This document shows, piece by piece, positions 47,450-58,259 of a stretch of DNA of 64,000 nucleotides (the stretch's first letter is position 1; the number at the start of each line of letters is the position of its first letter). Under the pieces are notes generated by a model. That model made no database searches and was not told where the DNA came from. It worked only from the letters and a program-made list of their open reading frames with translations. Source of the stretch: Abelmoschus esculentus. Lineage: Eukaryota; Streptophyta; Magnoliopsida; Malvales; Malvaceae. A program made the position numbers and the translations under genes. The stretch lies in contig JAUCBN010000043.1 of assembly GCA_035048815.1 (NCBI GenBank), positions 3,475,001 through 3,539,000 of the forward strand, written 5' to 3'.

Positions 47450-48025
47450 AAAAGTGTAAAAAGTTTTTTGATTTTTTTAAATAATTAAATTTTTATTTTT
47501 TATATTTAATTAACCTCTCAAATTAATAAATTGTATCAATCAAATTATTTATAAAACATCAATTGTGGAATATAATAGTTTTTTTTTTTAACTCTGTAAG
47601 TGTAGCATATTGTGTCACAAATTTTTAAAATATATTTTTTTAAAAATCTTAAATAATTTAAAAACTTAATAAAAAATATGAGAAATAAATTTATTGAAAA
47701 AATACATGATAGTATTGTAGTTTATCATTACTAATAATTGATTTAATTTATTGGTCATTAATTTAATTAAATTAAAAATAATTCAAGAATTTAATAGATA
47801 TTTTCAAAATTTTAAGGTCTTTTTACACTGTTAAACCTTAATTTTTTTAACATTTAACGTTATTATTAGGATGTGTTCTTAAATAGATACAAGAATAAGT
47901 ACAAAAGTAATCACTAAAGTAAAAATAGTTTTTTCGACTACTTAAGTTTTAAAAGTTATAAAATAGTAATTAAAATTTTTAAACTGTTATAAAATAATCA
48001 CTAAATTTTATCAAATTATTATAAC
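47450..48025. other. AT-rich intergenic DNA after NF-YA
   Basis: No gene or defined repeat is seen. Confidence 0.5.
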
Positions 48026-48582
48026 TGGGGTGTAAATGAGCCGAGTTGAACTCAAGTAGTGTTAAAGTTCGGTTCGATTCGTTAAGATTTCTAGTCGAAT
48101 TTGAGTAACTTTAAACGAGTATGGAAAATTTGAGCTTGGCTCAGCTCGTTAAGAACTCGAGTCTAATTTGAGTCAAGTATTGATCAATTTTTGACCATAT
48201 TAGACTCGAGTAATTCTTATCTATCACGTCTCATTTAAAACCTAATGAAGATTTTTTTGATACATAAGTTGTACAAACTCAAGCTTGTTATTTTAAGATT
48301 TAGTGTGTTAATTTAGAGTTTAAAACTTATGTTTAAGGTTTAAATTTTTTAGAGTTTTAAGTTTAGAAATTTAGATTTTAAATTATAAAAAATAGTATAT
48401 TTATATTTTAGAGTAGTTCGTGAGTTTTTTGAGTCGGGTATCATGTAAATCGACTCAGCTCGTCAAGAACTCGAGCTGAGTTTGAGTTCGAGATAAATCC
48501 ATTCGAATCAAGTTTTGACCAAATTTTGATTGAATCAAACTTGAATAACTCGCGATCCGTTTTCTCTCATTTACGACCCTAG
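48026..48582. mobile_element. hAT-like MITE with GGGGTGTAAATGAG ends
   Basis: The left end GGGGTGTAAATGAGCCGAG pairs with a right end whose complement reads AGGGTCGTAAATGAGAG. The arms carry repeated ACTCGAG/GAGTTCG words. The core is non-coding. A diverged relative lies at about 59515-60200, sharing CATTTACG and CAAATAACT-type words near its right end. Confidence 0.6.
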
Positions 48583-48714
48583 TCCTGCCTTACTACGGGG
48601 CAAACTTGATTCCAAGTAACTCGGAAAATCTTCCTTTTAATTATCATAGAAAATGAACTCAAATCATCTGTCCCTTTCCCATGCTTCCATTTATGCCCCC
48701 ACTTCAAATTAGAA

Positions 48715-48832
48715 GGTTTAGGGTTGGGTTTTAGGTTAGGGGTTTTGATTAGGGTTTAGAGAATTAGGGATATGATGTATTTTTTAGGGTTTACGGTTTA
48801 GATATAGAAAATAAGGGTTTAGGGTTTAAAAT
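48715..48832 (+). repeat. Degenerate telomere-like TTTAGGG repeats
   Basis: GGTTTAGGGTTGGGTTTTAG and later TTTAGGG/TTAGGG words recur at irregular spacing. A similar patch lies at 56255-56360. The motif is the Arabidopsis-type telomere heptamer, but the copies are imperfect, so these are scattered relics or chance enrichment. Confidence 0.4.
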
Positions 48833-48834
48833 TC

Positions 48835-49640
48835 AATTTTTTACAAAAATACAAAGGAGATACAAAAGGAAGCACAGAAAAGGGGCAAAAGATTTTTGTT
48901 CATAGAAAATGCTTTTGAATATTGATATTAGTAACGTAATTTTTATTTGCCACCATAGTTTCCCTACTTATTTTTCATATTTAGAGATATTTACAGCTCC
49001 TTATCAAGCTTTGATGTTGATAAGTTGCCTACTTTATATAAACACACACACATCTGCATAGAATTAAGAACTGCAGTGTCTTCATTTTCTTCAACATTTT
49101 GATGACATTCAGTTTCAAGAAAAAGAAATGAAAAAAAAATGCATGATCCAAGAAGCGCATGATCCAAGAAATCACCTCTCCAAGTTACCAACTATTCATT
49201 AATCGACTAAAGAGACATTCCTCCTTAAAGGAACACACCCACCATGTGCATCTGTTTCTTTTTTGACATGTTCATACACTTTGGATTTCAAAATCCATAT
49301 ACATAGACGGGAGGAGAAAGAAAAAGATCTTAAAAAGTTCGAATATTAACTTATATTTTATTAAAAATAGATCGTATTAAATAATTTAGGCATGCATTTC
49401 ACTCATCTAGCGATCTTCATTTTGATATCTAGGTTGCCGGTTCCTCAAACAAAACAAGATTGTGCCTCTCGAGGCATTTGCTTCCTAAGCCCCCTTCATT
49501 ACACCGACACAACGGATTAGCCTACGGGACTAACTCCACACAAGCCGTCGTCCTTGCCGGCCTCAATCTCATGCACGTTCCCAATGCCACCCACATTAAC
49601 ATTTCATTTGCCCCTTATAACTCTATTCACTTTGTTTGTT
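48835..49640. other. Intergenic DNA and probable Dof promoter
   Basis: No credible coding exon is seen. A 69-codon frame at 49460 has no conserved motif. 49480-49640 is less AT-rich, as expected of the leader and promoter of the Dof gene, and TTTCTTCAG at 49641-49649 could be a 5' UTR splice acceptor. Confidence 0.45.
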
Positions 49641-49699
49641 TTTCTTCAGTTGAACCCCCTCTCTAGCTTTTATTGGTGGAGAGAGGGTGGAAGCCTAGA

Positions 49700-50440
49700 A
49701 TGGAGATGTCACCAAATTGTCCCAGATGTGGTTCTTCCAATACCAAATTTTGTTATTACAACAATTATAGCTTAACACAACCGCGGTACTTTTGCAAAGG
49801 CTGTAGAAGATATTGGACTAAAGGAGGGTCACTTCGCAACGTGCCGGTTGGTGGTGGTTGCCGCAAAAACAGAAGAGGTAAGTCCTTAAGGCTACCGACC
49901 GATGGTGTCCGTTCAAAGAGTTTATCGTGTGATTCGATTAGGCATTCCTATGCCTCTGCTGAGTCTAATGGCTCCTCAGCTGTGTCTGAGGGCTCTCATA
50001 TTGATCTGGCACTCGTTTATGCAAACTTCTTGAGTAATCAACAACCAGAAAACAAATCCGGCTTCGAAGTATTGGAGTTGCATAGGGAGTTCGATCCATC
50101 TCTAGAGTTTTCAAGACTATCGGACACCAACATGGAATCAAGTATTCAGGTACCTGGAGAAAATGGTCTAATTGGATGCTTTACTCCTTCAGATTTATCC
50201 ACTGAAAACCATTTGAACAAACAGATACACTCTTCTGGCAACTACACATTGCCACCATTTCCAGGTGATGATTTCTCGACTCAAGAAATACAGTGGTCCA
50301 ACTCTCAGTCCTCCATGACTCCATCCTTGCAAGCAACAGAAGAACCAGTCCTAGAACCTGAAACGCATGATCCGAATCAACTGTTTGGGAACTGGAATCC
50401 ATTTGATTTGTTTAGTGATAATATTTTCTCCAGGACTTGA
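49700..50440 (+). CDS. DOF3.5: Dof zinc-finger transcription factor, 246 aa (DOF3.5-like)
   Basis: The single Dof domain lies at residues 4-60: CPRCGSSNTKFCYYNNYSL, then QPRYFCKGCRRYWTKGGSLR and NVPVGGGCRKNRR. The four Cys (CxxC and CxxC) bind zinc, and the domain recognises AAAG. Family-specific pieces follow: HIDLALVYANFLSNQQPE, LPPFPGDD, ATEEPVLEPE and GNWNPFDLF, which I match to the DOF3.5/DOF1.2 group from memory. The gene is convergent with the U-box gene, the same neighbour pair as DOF3.5 (At3g52440) and PUB22 (At3g52450) in Arabidopsis. The first AUG is at 49700, but in-frame codons just upstream (49676-49699, VERGWKPR) look like the usual family start with GTG in place of ATG. An in-frame stop at 49664 limits upstream extension. 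Confidence 0.88.
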   Translation: MEMSPNCPRCGSSNTKFCYYNNYSLTQPRYFCKGCRRYWTKGGSLRNVPVGGGCRKNRRGKSLRLPTDGVRSKSLSCDSIRHSYASAESNGSSAVSEGSHIDLALVYANFLSNQQPENKSGFEVLELHREFDPSLEFSRLSDTNMESSIQVPGENGLIGCFTPSDLSTENHLNKQIHSSGNYTLPPFPGDDFSTQEIQWSNSQSSMTPSLQATEEPVLEPETHDPNQLFGNWNPFDLFSDNIFSRT

Positions 50441-50740
50441 TCAGGGAAATGCATGTGCACTACGCTTTGATACATCACTGTTTCTTTCTTATATTTACAT
50501 GTAGAATCAAAATATTTGTGATTAAACAATATCAGTATATGAACAAAGTATAAGCTATGCTCCTATACACGGATGAATGCCAAATATCTGTATATTTTGG
50601 ATATGAGTTCATTTCCAGACACGGTAAGCTGAATTCTGTACCACTGTTGTTTTTTGTATTTAGTTTTTCAATGAACAATTATGTACAAAAGAATATTGGT
50701 AATTGAAAATATTGAATCTATCTGATTCTTTCCCTACTGA

Positions 50741-51949
50741 TCATGCTGGATAAGAATAGAACAGATCGGTAGGTATGCAGGCGGAATTCTTCCACACTTT
50801 GGCATGCAATTTCAGCAATTCTCTAGCTCTCTCTTTAGTCTTGTATCCACAATCCAGTTGAAGCACCAAGCACAATTTAGCTACAACACCTAATTGCAGC
50901 ATCTCTTGAAGCACATTAATGGTAGCACAGGACTTGGATATCGATAGCAAAATCCTCACAGCCCTTTCACTTGCAACTTGAGAGACCCTCAGTATCTTTT
51001 TTGAAACAATTGCAAGCCCTGCTCCATGACTTAGGAGGTCAGATCTGCCTTCGGCACATCCGCATACTACATCTAGCACTGTTAGAATCATTTCGCAATT
51101 CCTTTTCTTTGATGAATCGAGAAGCAAGTCGATCAAGATCAGTACTGTCCCTGCCTCAGCTGCCTTGATCTTGTTTCGTCCCTGTGGACAGATATGGACC
51201 AACAGTTCTAAAGTAGCTTTCGAGGCTTGTCTAGAGATTTGATCACGCAAAACTCGAACTAATTCAACGAATAATTCCGGTCTCAAGCCGATGAGCTGCA
51301 TTGGATCAGCTATCTCCAGCACTGATTTCAACAACAGTACCGCAAAAACACGAGATTCGTAGCTTCCGACTTGCATTACTCTCGTTAAGGACACTACGAA
51401 ATCACCATTCCTTCCCATAAGATTCTTCAGACCAGCTTCTGAGAGCTGAAGACTGTAGAGAATGCTTAAAGCCTCATCAATCGATCTTATTGGATCAGCT
51501 GCAGAGTGATTACTACTCACAATTGAAGCCAAGAACTCAACTACGCCTGAAGATTCCATGCATCTTTTGTTTGTAACATTCTGAGAAGCGATTGATTGAA
51601 GCCTCTTGAGACACTTCATCTGTTGTCGTGGTGACTTGGCATCATCGAGAAGCTTGATAATCTGTGTTTTGCTGATGGGTGGCTTTGGCGTTGGGATCCT
51701 TTCGATTCCATAGGAAGAATTCAACAAGCACCAAGACTGAATCAATCTTCTGAGAGTATGGTTTGGGGTCAGCTCACAATCAGAAATAACTTGCTTTGTA
51801 ACCGGACATGTCGTGTTCTTCCCTGAAAACAACCATTTCTCGATGCTCTCCCGATCGTACGTAATCCCAGTTGAAACTGTGACCGGATCCTTCATAAACT
51901 CGAGAGAAATAGGGCAGATAAAAAATGGAGGAACTTCGATTTCATCCAT
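50741..51949 (-). CDS. PUB23: U-box E3 ubiquitin ligase, PUB22/PUB23 type, 402 aa
   Basis: This intronless gene has its U-box at about residues 5-80: PPFFICPISLEFMKDPVTVS, GITYDRESIEKWL, then CPVTKQVISDCELTPNHTLR. It docks the E2. IERIPTPKPPISKTQI follows, a signature of the PUB22/23/24 group. The rest is helical ARM-type repeats (ESRVFAVLLLKSVLEIAD, ASKATLELLVHICPQGRNKI, AGTVLILIDLLLDSS). In Arabidopsis PUB22-24 dampen pattern-triggered immunity by ubiquitinating the exocyst subunit EXO70B2 and also limit drought responses. The length is slightly below the Arabidopsis members, which have about 435. Whether it is co-orthologous to PUB22, PUB23 or both cannot be told here. BLH1 lies upstream, as At2g35940 does beside PUB23 (At2g35930). 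Confidence 0.93.
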   Translation of the reverse strand: MDEIEVPPFFICPISLEFMKDPVTVSTGITYDRESIEKWLFSGKNTTCPVTKQVISDCELTPNHTLRRLIQSWCLLNSSYGIERIPTPKPPISKTQIIKLLDDAKSPRQQMKCLKRLQSIASQNVTNKRCMESSGVVEFLASIVSSNHSAADPIRSIDEALSILYSLQLSEAGLKNLMGRNGDFVVSLTRVMQVGSYESRVFAVLLLKSVLEIADPMQLIGLRPELFVELVRVLRDQISRQASKATLELLVHICPQGRNKIKAAEAGTVLILIDLLLDSSKKRNCEMILTVLDVVCGCAEGRSDLLSHGAGLAIVSKKILRVSQVASERAVRILLSISKSCATINVLQEMLQLGVVAKLCLVLQLDCGYKTKERARELLKLHAKVWKNSACIPTDLFYSYPA

Positions 51950-52120
51950 GTAATATACAGATTATACACCAAAAACCAAGATTTCAAAAACAACCCAGAG
52001 AAGAAAAAACGTATCTTTGTTTGGAAACAGGAGTTTCAGGATTGGATTGAAAGTAATTGAAGTGAAGCAGATGAAGATTTAGATTTGATTTGGTTTTGAT
52101 ATTGAAGAGAAATTGGATGA

Positions 52121-52225
52121 TTATATACAGATTGGGAAGGAGAAAGTCAAAGGTCAAAACACGGAAGAGCTGAAGATTTTCAAAGCTTATCTACTGGGTC
52201 GTAGTGAATAGGTGAGACTTTGACT
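52121..52225 (-). promoter_or_regulatory. TATA box and W-box cluster of the U-box gene
   Basis: TATATAA on the minus strand (near 52127-52121) lies about 170 bp before the start codon. Just upstream on the same strand are TTGACC (52157-52152) and TTGACT (52150-52145); a further TTGACT is at 52220-52225 on the plus strand. TTGAC(C/T) is the W-box core bound by WRKY factors, which fits the known pathogen induction of PUB22/23. Confidence 0.6.
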
Positions 52226-52884
52226 GCCGCTCGCTTACTCTGTTTACAAAATATTGGACCTTCTTTTTCTTACCGGTTTCCTGTTTCAAACACGTGTTTC
52301 TTGTTTGATTCGACTCGTAAACTCATCGAAAGTTAGATAAGGCGTAAATTGTTTATTATCTAATCGTGTTTTTATTAGTGTCTACTGTCTAAATTATTGA
52401 ATTTAGAATTTAGGATTTTTTAAATTCAGGCATGTAATAACTATATTCTTTGGAAATGTTTTCAATTTTTTGTGTTATGTCCTGCAAAGGATTATATCAT
52501 AGCTTAAATAAATCAAGCAAGAAAGCAGCAATTACCCAAAATAAAATCGCAACCCCATCTTATTTATGTTCTTAGCAACTGATTTAACATCAGAAAAGAA
52601 GTAACCTAGTAAATTTTGTCCTGAATTATTACTAAATCCATGTCCAAATTGACTAGAATTCTGATTATACCAGTATACCCAAGTGACTAATTCTATAATA
52701 TCAACCACCTTCTATCCAATCCCCCAAAACTTACAAAATTAATATACAATCCTCAAATATATGATGAGATCCTAAACTGTCTAAGGACTCAAATTGAACT
52801 ATGGAAACCTATACTATGCTGGAAATCTTCCTCCTTTACAATGCCATGCATTTTCCTGGAAAATCCCTGAAATCTTCATGTTGA

Positions 52885-55164
52885 TCAGGCAACAAAGTCT
52901 GGTAACAATTGTGCTGCAAACCTTTTCCTGTTTTGAATGTTGATGTTGTCATATGCAGCAGCCGAAGAGTGTGGTGTGGGAGGGTTGATAGAACCGAACT
53001 CATCAGGTTCGGCAACGTTGATACTTGGTCCCATTTGCATGGATTGGTTAGGAAGAAAACTCTGATGGGTGCCTGATAAAGACATGTTTTCACAGTGGGG
53101 AAGTCCTAAAGTCAGTGACACACCATTACCTGAAAACCTTGGAGTGAACTGTTCTGCATCGAACCTTTCGATTTCTCCTATGGGGTATTGTCCGAAACCT
53201 CCCATGAAAGTAGTGTTGGTTCCCATAAATGGATACCCATCTTTTCCAAACTTCACGGTAACCTCATTGTTGGCCTCGGACTGCAATATGTTGGCGTTCC
53301 TTGGCTTTTTTGGACTTCCTTGAGTGATCCCTTCCAATTCGGAAGTTCCGATGAAGGAGAATCCCGACTGGTTGCCGATGTTCACGGGAAGGGGAGAAGT
53401 TGATGCCATGGAAATGGACATTGAAGAACCATTCTGGTTTGGGATATTGTCCTGTTTGGAACTGAAACTTTTGGCCTTGTCTGGTGCAGTTGATTTGGAT
53501 GTTGAATCTTCATTGTTATGGCTCTTGCTTGTTTTCTCCTCTGAACCATTCTGTTCTTGTTCCTTGATTTCCTCCATATACATCTCTTCCACCATTGGCT
53601 TCCAAAGCCGAACTCGAGCATTTATGAACCAATTAGACACCTGAAATTATTACAAAACATCCTATGATTGTACTTGTCACAGTTAGAAGTTGATGAAAAC
53701 AGAATTAGTACCTGGCTTCTAGTAAGCCCTGTTTGTTTTGCAAGCATGATCTTGTCCGAATCTTTAGGGTATCTGCAATGCAAATAGAGAAATCAGAGCA
53801 CTCACTAACTGTCGGAAAATTACAATGGAAGGGAACTTCAAAGTTTACTTACGGATGGAGGAAGTGTTCAAATAGCCAAGCTCGAAGAACCGAGACTGAT
53901 CTTTCAGGTAGTCCTCTTTGGGGTCTCCAAGCATTGTGCTGGATCATTCCCAACTGCTGAAGTGCTCGTTGTTGTCGAAGATGATGATCGACAAACTTAA
54001 GTCTCGACGACCCTTCGATTTTGCCTCCAAGGCAATCTTCTTCACCTAAGCTCTTGTTTGCAGCTCGGATTTGACCGGTTATTGCATCTTTCAAGCACCG
54101 GAACTGCTTTGAGATGGTCTTTAATGCAAGAGATGTGTATGTTTTAGCAGATCCAATGCCAGCTGCTTGCTCAAATGATGAAATTACAACCTGCATCTGG
54201 TGATGGTATTGTCTGTACCTTTGATCCACCTACAGAAACAAAATCCAGGATCAAACAACATTGGGATTCAATATTGATAACTAGATTTGATTGAGTTAAG
54301 GTCTAAAATCAAATTTATTAAGGTTTCAACCTATGACTCAATGAAAGCAACTTACTGCAATGTACAAACAAGAAAGCAAATCATAGTAGTAGTATATAAT
54401 TTCCATACCTCATCAAGCATGCTAATTAGCTTCGCTTTCTTCATCTGAATTTCCTGTCTCTCAGCCGTAGTCAGCTCGGTGCTGTGCTTATCATCTGTCT
54501 CTCCGCCAGCAGAGCCATCTCCGGCCGCTGCCGACGATTCTCCGTTAGCTTTATTGCTATTATCTCCACTGCCCTTTTTAGCCAATTCGTTTTTGGTAAT
54601 CTCGTTACTGTTAACGGTAACAACTTCATCGAGAAGCTCTTGAGCAGCCTTCAAGAATTTAGAGCTCAACATAACACTTTCTACACCCGAAACTCCATTA
54701 GTCACCCTTGAACCGGGAGAACCCGACCCACCTGAAACCCTCATGTCCTCACCCGAAGCCGCTTGAGCTTGTGATCCATAACCGGGATGTTGTTGGGAAG
54801 AGAGGCTCAAGGAAAGTCCCTGCTGAGCTCGTGGGGTTTCGCGCGCTGCTCCGGAAGGGTCGATAGGGTTGTACAAGTTGTAATGGACGCGCTGAACGAG
54901 TCCATGCAAGGGGGAGATGTCGTGAGAACCAGGGTCTTGGTTGGCGGCGGAAGTATTACCCGCAGGGAGTGGGATGCCGACGAATTGTTGAGTGTGGGGA
55001 TGCAGCGCGTGAGGGGAGATGGAATTTGGGTTTAGAAGAACGAGGTTGTTTGACGGCGGTGGAGGGGCGTCGGAGTACTGAACATAGGCAGGATTCATGA
55101 GTACGAGGGTTTGGAAACCATCGGCTGCTTGGATTTCAGGGTTCCCATGAAAATACGTCGCCAT
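52885..55164 (-). CDS. BLH1: BEL1-like homeodomain protein 1, 649 aa
   Basis: The four exons 55164-54409, 54229-53853, 53772-53712 and 53640-52885 join in frame. The N-terminus MATYFHGNPEIQAADGFQTL is that of BLH1. Domains in order: SKY box SKFLKAAQELLDEVV (about residue 167), the BELL domain (RQEIQMKKAKLISMLDE to CLKDAITGQIRAANKSL), and a TALE homeodomain of about residues 330-395 with WRPQRGLPERSVSVLRAWLF, FLHPYPKDSDK (three-residue loop extension) and SNWFINARVRLWKPM (helix 3). The C-terminal ZIBEL-type motif GVSLTLGLPHC precedes the end QLLPDFVA. BELL proteins pair with KNOX or OFP partners; Arabidopsis BLH1 acts with KNAT3 in ABA responses and with KNAT3/OFP5 in embryo-sac identity. The F in the SKY box (SKF) replaces the usual Y. 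Confidence 0.95.
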
Positions 55165-55189
55165 CGGATGTATGGTGTTTTACAAACGA

Positions 55190-56060
55190 ATCTAATGTTA
55201 TTTTCTGTGCTTTCACTTCACTGAAAAGAACAACAAAGACTAAAATATTAAAAAAAGAGAAAATAATCATAATTATAAACCCAGAATCCATCTGTAATAT
55301 CAATCAAGACATAAACGTGTTCCGAAACCTTATTCTTTACGATGAATCAAGAGATTCTGAATCAACCCATTTGAGAGCTTGCTTGTTTGATGAATTGTAG
55401 CAAAAACAGGAACAGATTAACTGGAGATATTTATGATCTTGGGAGGATCAAGTCAAGTGGATCCTGTAAAAAGAAAGAAGAAAAGAGAGATGATGATGAT
55501 GACCCCACAAATTAAACAAGTTCAAACACAAGAATTTATGATTTGTTGAAGGTTTGGAAAACAAAACAAGACATGTTTACTTGTGTGTGTGTGTGTGTGT
55601 GTTTCTAGTACCTTGTCCATATGATCTAGAGCTTGAAGCTCCGACATGGGAATTGCAGAAAATGATGGGAAGAAAGTTGTGGTGTTTATATATAGATTGG
55701 AATTGGAGGGAAAAAGGAGCAGACATTATTACAAGTCAAGTTCATAATATTTTGTACCTGTGCTGGTGTGATGTTAATCTGAGTGTGCACGTGCTTCATG
55801 ATCTTCTTCACTGCAACAGAATTAAAGAAAAAGAATGATTTTTTGAAGCTTTATCAGAAACTGAGAAAGAAAAGCTTATGTAATTGTAGCTAAAATACCA
55901 TAATTTGTGAGAAAGAGACTCTGAATAAGATATAAATATGGACTCTTTTTCTATTGAATTCTCTGCTTCAAGAGAGAGAAAATTCTTTCTGCAACTTCTC
56001 CACTTAACTGGCAAAAAGAAAGAGAGAGAGAGAGAAAGATGAGATTTAAAAAAGGACTTG
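55190..56060 (-). other. BLH1 leader region with (GT)n microsatellite
   Basis: BLH1 probably has a long, perhaps spliced 5' leader here; CT-rich runs and a TATA-like stretch near 55930 on the minus strand are seen. A pure (TG)n/(CA)n run lies at 55581-55601, and (AG)n near 56010-56035. No other gene is supported. Confidence 0.45.
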
Positions 56061-56089
56061 GAAAAGATACCCTTCATTATCCACTGATT

Positions 56090-57781
56090 TATTCCATTTT
56101 TTTCTTCAATCTTTATTTCTCATTTTTTTAATTTCTTAGAGTAAAAAAAAAGTATTTCTCATTAAAAATATTAATAAATCGAATATAAATTATTTATCTC
56201 TTAATTATATTTTTATTGATATCTTTATTTTAAATTAATGAATTTAGAGTTTAATATTTAAGGTTAGATATTAGGGTTAGGGTTTAGTAAATTAGGGACA
56301 TAGTTTTTCTTAAGGTGTAGGGTTTAAAGGTCAGGATGTAGAAAATTAAAATTAGGGCTTAAATTTTAATTTTTTTTAACAAAAAATATTAAAAAAAAAT
56401 ACGATTAAGAGACAGAAAATTTCTACTCTATAAGACAGTTATATGTTGAGTAAACTAAAATAGTTTAATGAATTGTTCATTTTTTTTTTCTAAAAGAAAA
56501 TTATATATAGATTATGTAAATTAAAGTTTATATAAATTTTTTTAGTTTTAGCGGTCAAAATTTAAATTAAGGTTTGAAGTTTAGAGATTTAAGTTTTAAA
56601 TTTAGAACTTAGGGTTAATTTTTAGAATTTATGATATAATGTTTAGAGTTTATAATTTAAAATTTATAATATAAATATATATATGTATGTTTGTATAAAA
56701 TATTATTTATACCGTATATAAAAAATTTAACATTTTTATTTCTCTTATATAATTTTTTAGAGTTTATTTTTATGATTTAACAAAATTTATCTCCTACTTA
56801 TATTATTATTGATAGATAAAGGACACTAATGATTCACATAATAGAAATATAAGTGATAATATTGATGAAAATTGGGTACATTTAATTTATAAATAAAACT
56901 TTATTTTCGACCAATTATTTTACATATTTTAAAAAATTAAAATCATAACTATAAATTCATGTATTTCAATCTAAAAGGCAACCCTCCACTACGTACAAAG
57001 ACTGATGCAGGCCTGTAGGGCCTATATTAGAGTTAAAATTAAAAAAATAAAATTAAATCATTAATATAAAATAAATAAATAAAATTTTCAAAATAAAATC
57101 AAAGCATACTTGTGTTCATCCGTATGTACATAGAAAATTAAGAGAACTTGTATGATTTGACCCTCCCTTTTCAAATCATCCGATATATTCAAATAAAATA
57201 TTAATAATAAAAACGAATATAAAATTTTATATAAAAATAATATTTTTTTAAATTAAATTTTATAAAAATTTTAAATAAAATAATAAAAATTTGTGTTAGA
57301 AGATCACAAACAACCGAAAAACGAGGAAACGTCTTCTTCCACGCCAAAACCTAATTAAGAAAAATGAAATTATAATAATACTAATAATTAAAATAAAATA
57401 TAAATAAAATAGACGCACGCAATAAAAACAACCGCATAAGATTTTTTTAAAAAAATTCAAAATTTTAATAAACTATATTTATTAAGTGTTATTAATCTTT
57501 TAAAAAATAAATTATAATTATTAAAATACTATAATTATTTTCTAAATGTGATAATTAATTATAAAATATTATTGATTATTCTTATTATTATTGTTTCTGT
57601 AAAATTATTGAGGTTTTGGATAGGCACAATAAAAACGATCGTACAAAGTTCTCTATAAAAAGGACAATTGCTTTTAAGGAACACGTTTTTAGAACTAATA
57701 AAAATATTAACAATTATTTCTAAATGTCATATTTTAATAAATTATACATGATCATGAAATCTTTGAACCGTCCTAGATACA
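56090..57781. other. AT-rich intergenic DNA
   Basis: No gene is seen. 56255-56360 has telomere-like TTAGGGTTAGGGTTTAG words. Elsewhere the sequence consists of A/T runs without defined boundaries. Confidence 0.5.
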
Positions 57782-57791
57782 AATACTACAC

Positions 57792-58246
57792 TAGGGATAG
57801 GCAATACCGGGTACTCGACCAATTTAAATAGAATTGGTCTTGGTCCCGGTAACCAGCGGTTTCTGAAAATTGGAGTTAGTCCCGATCACACTGAGTCCGA
57901 TATTTTAAGAACTGATCTCGTTACTAGTGGGAACCGGTTCCAATACTGAGTACCCGGTCAATTAATTTATTCTTTAAAAAAATCGAATAATTGGAGAAAA
58001 AAATTTAACCATCAATAATAATATTAAATAATAAAATTAGAACATTGTAGACTTAAAAATTAAAGTTTTAAAACTAGTTATACTCATAATATTCATACAT
58101 AAATAAAAATTTTGATAAAATAAATAAACAAAAAATTCAATATCAGATAATTGATATTGATCTCAGTTCTATTAGGTATCTATCAGATACCAGATCCAAA
58201 AAATAAGATCCATCGGATACCGGATAATCAATTTTTTCCCCACCCC
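57792..58246. mobile_element. hAT-like MITE with target duplication
   Basis: A 455-bp element is flanked by the direct repeat AATACTACAC (57782-57791 and 58247-58256), an 8-bp hAT-type duplication possibly extended by chance. The left end is TAGGGATAGGCAATACCGGG, and the complement of the right end is TGGGGTGGGGAAAAAATTGA. Both arms repeat CCGGTA/GATACC-type words (CCGGGTACTCGACC, CGGATACCGGATAATC). No transposase is encoded. Confidence 0.75.
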
Positions 58247-58259
58247 AATACTACACTTT

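Noticed and set aside
49460..49666. Upstream coding exon for the Dof gene
   Set aside because: No conserved motif; an in-frame TAG at 49664 precedes the Dof frame.
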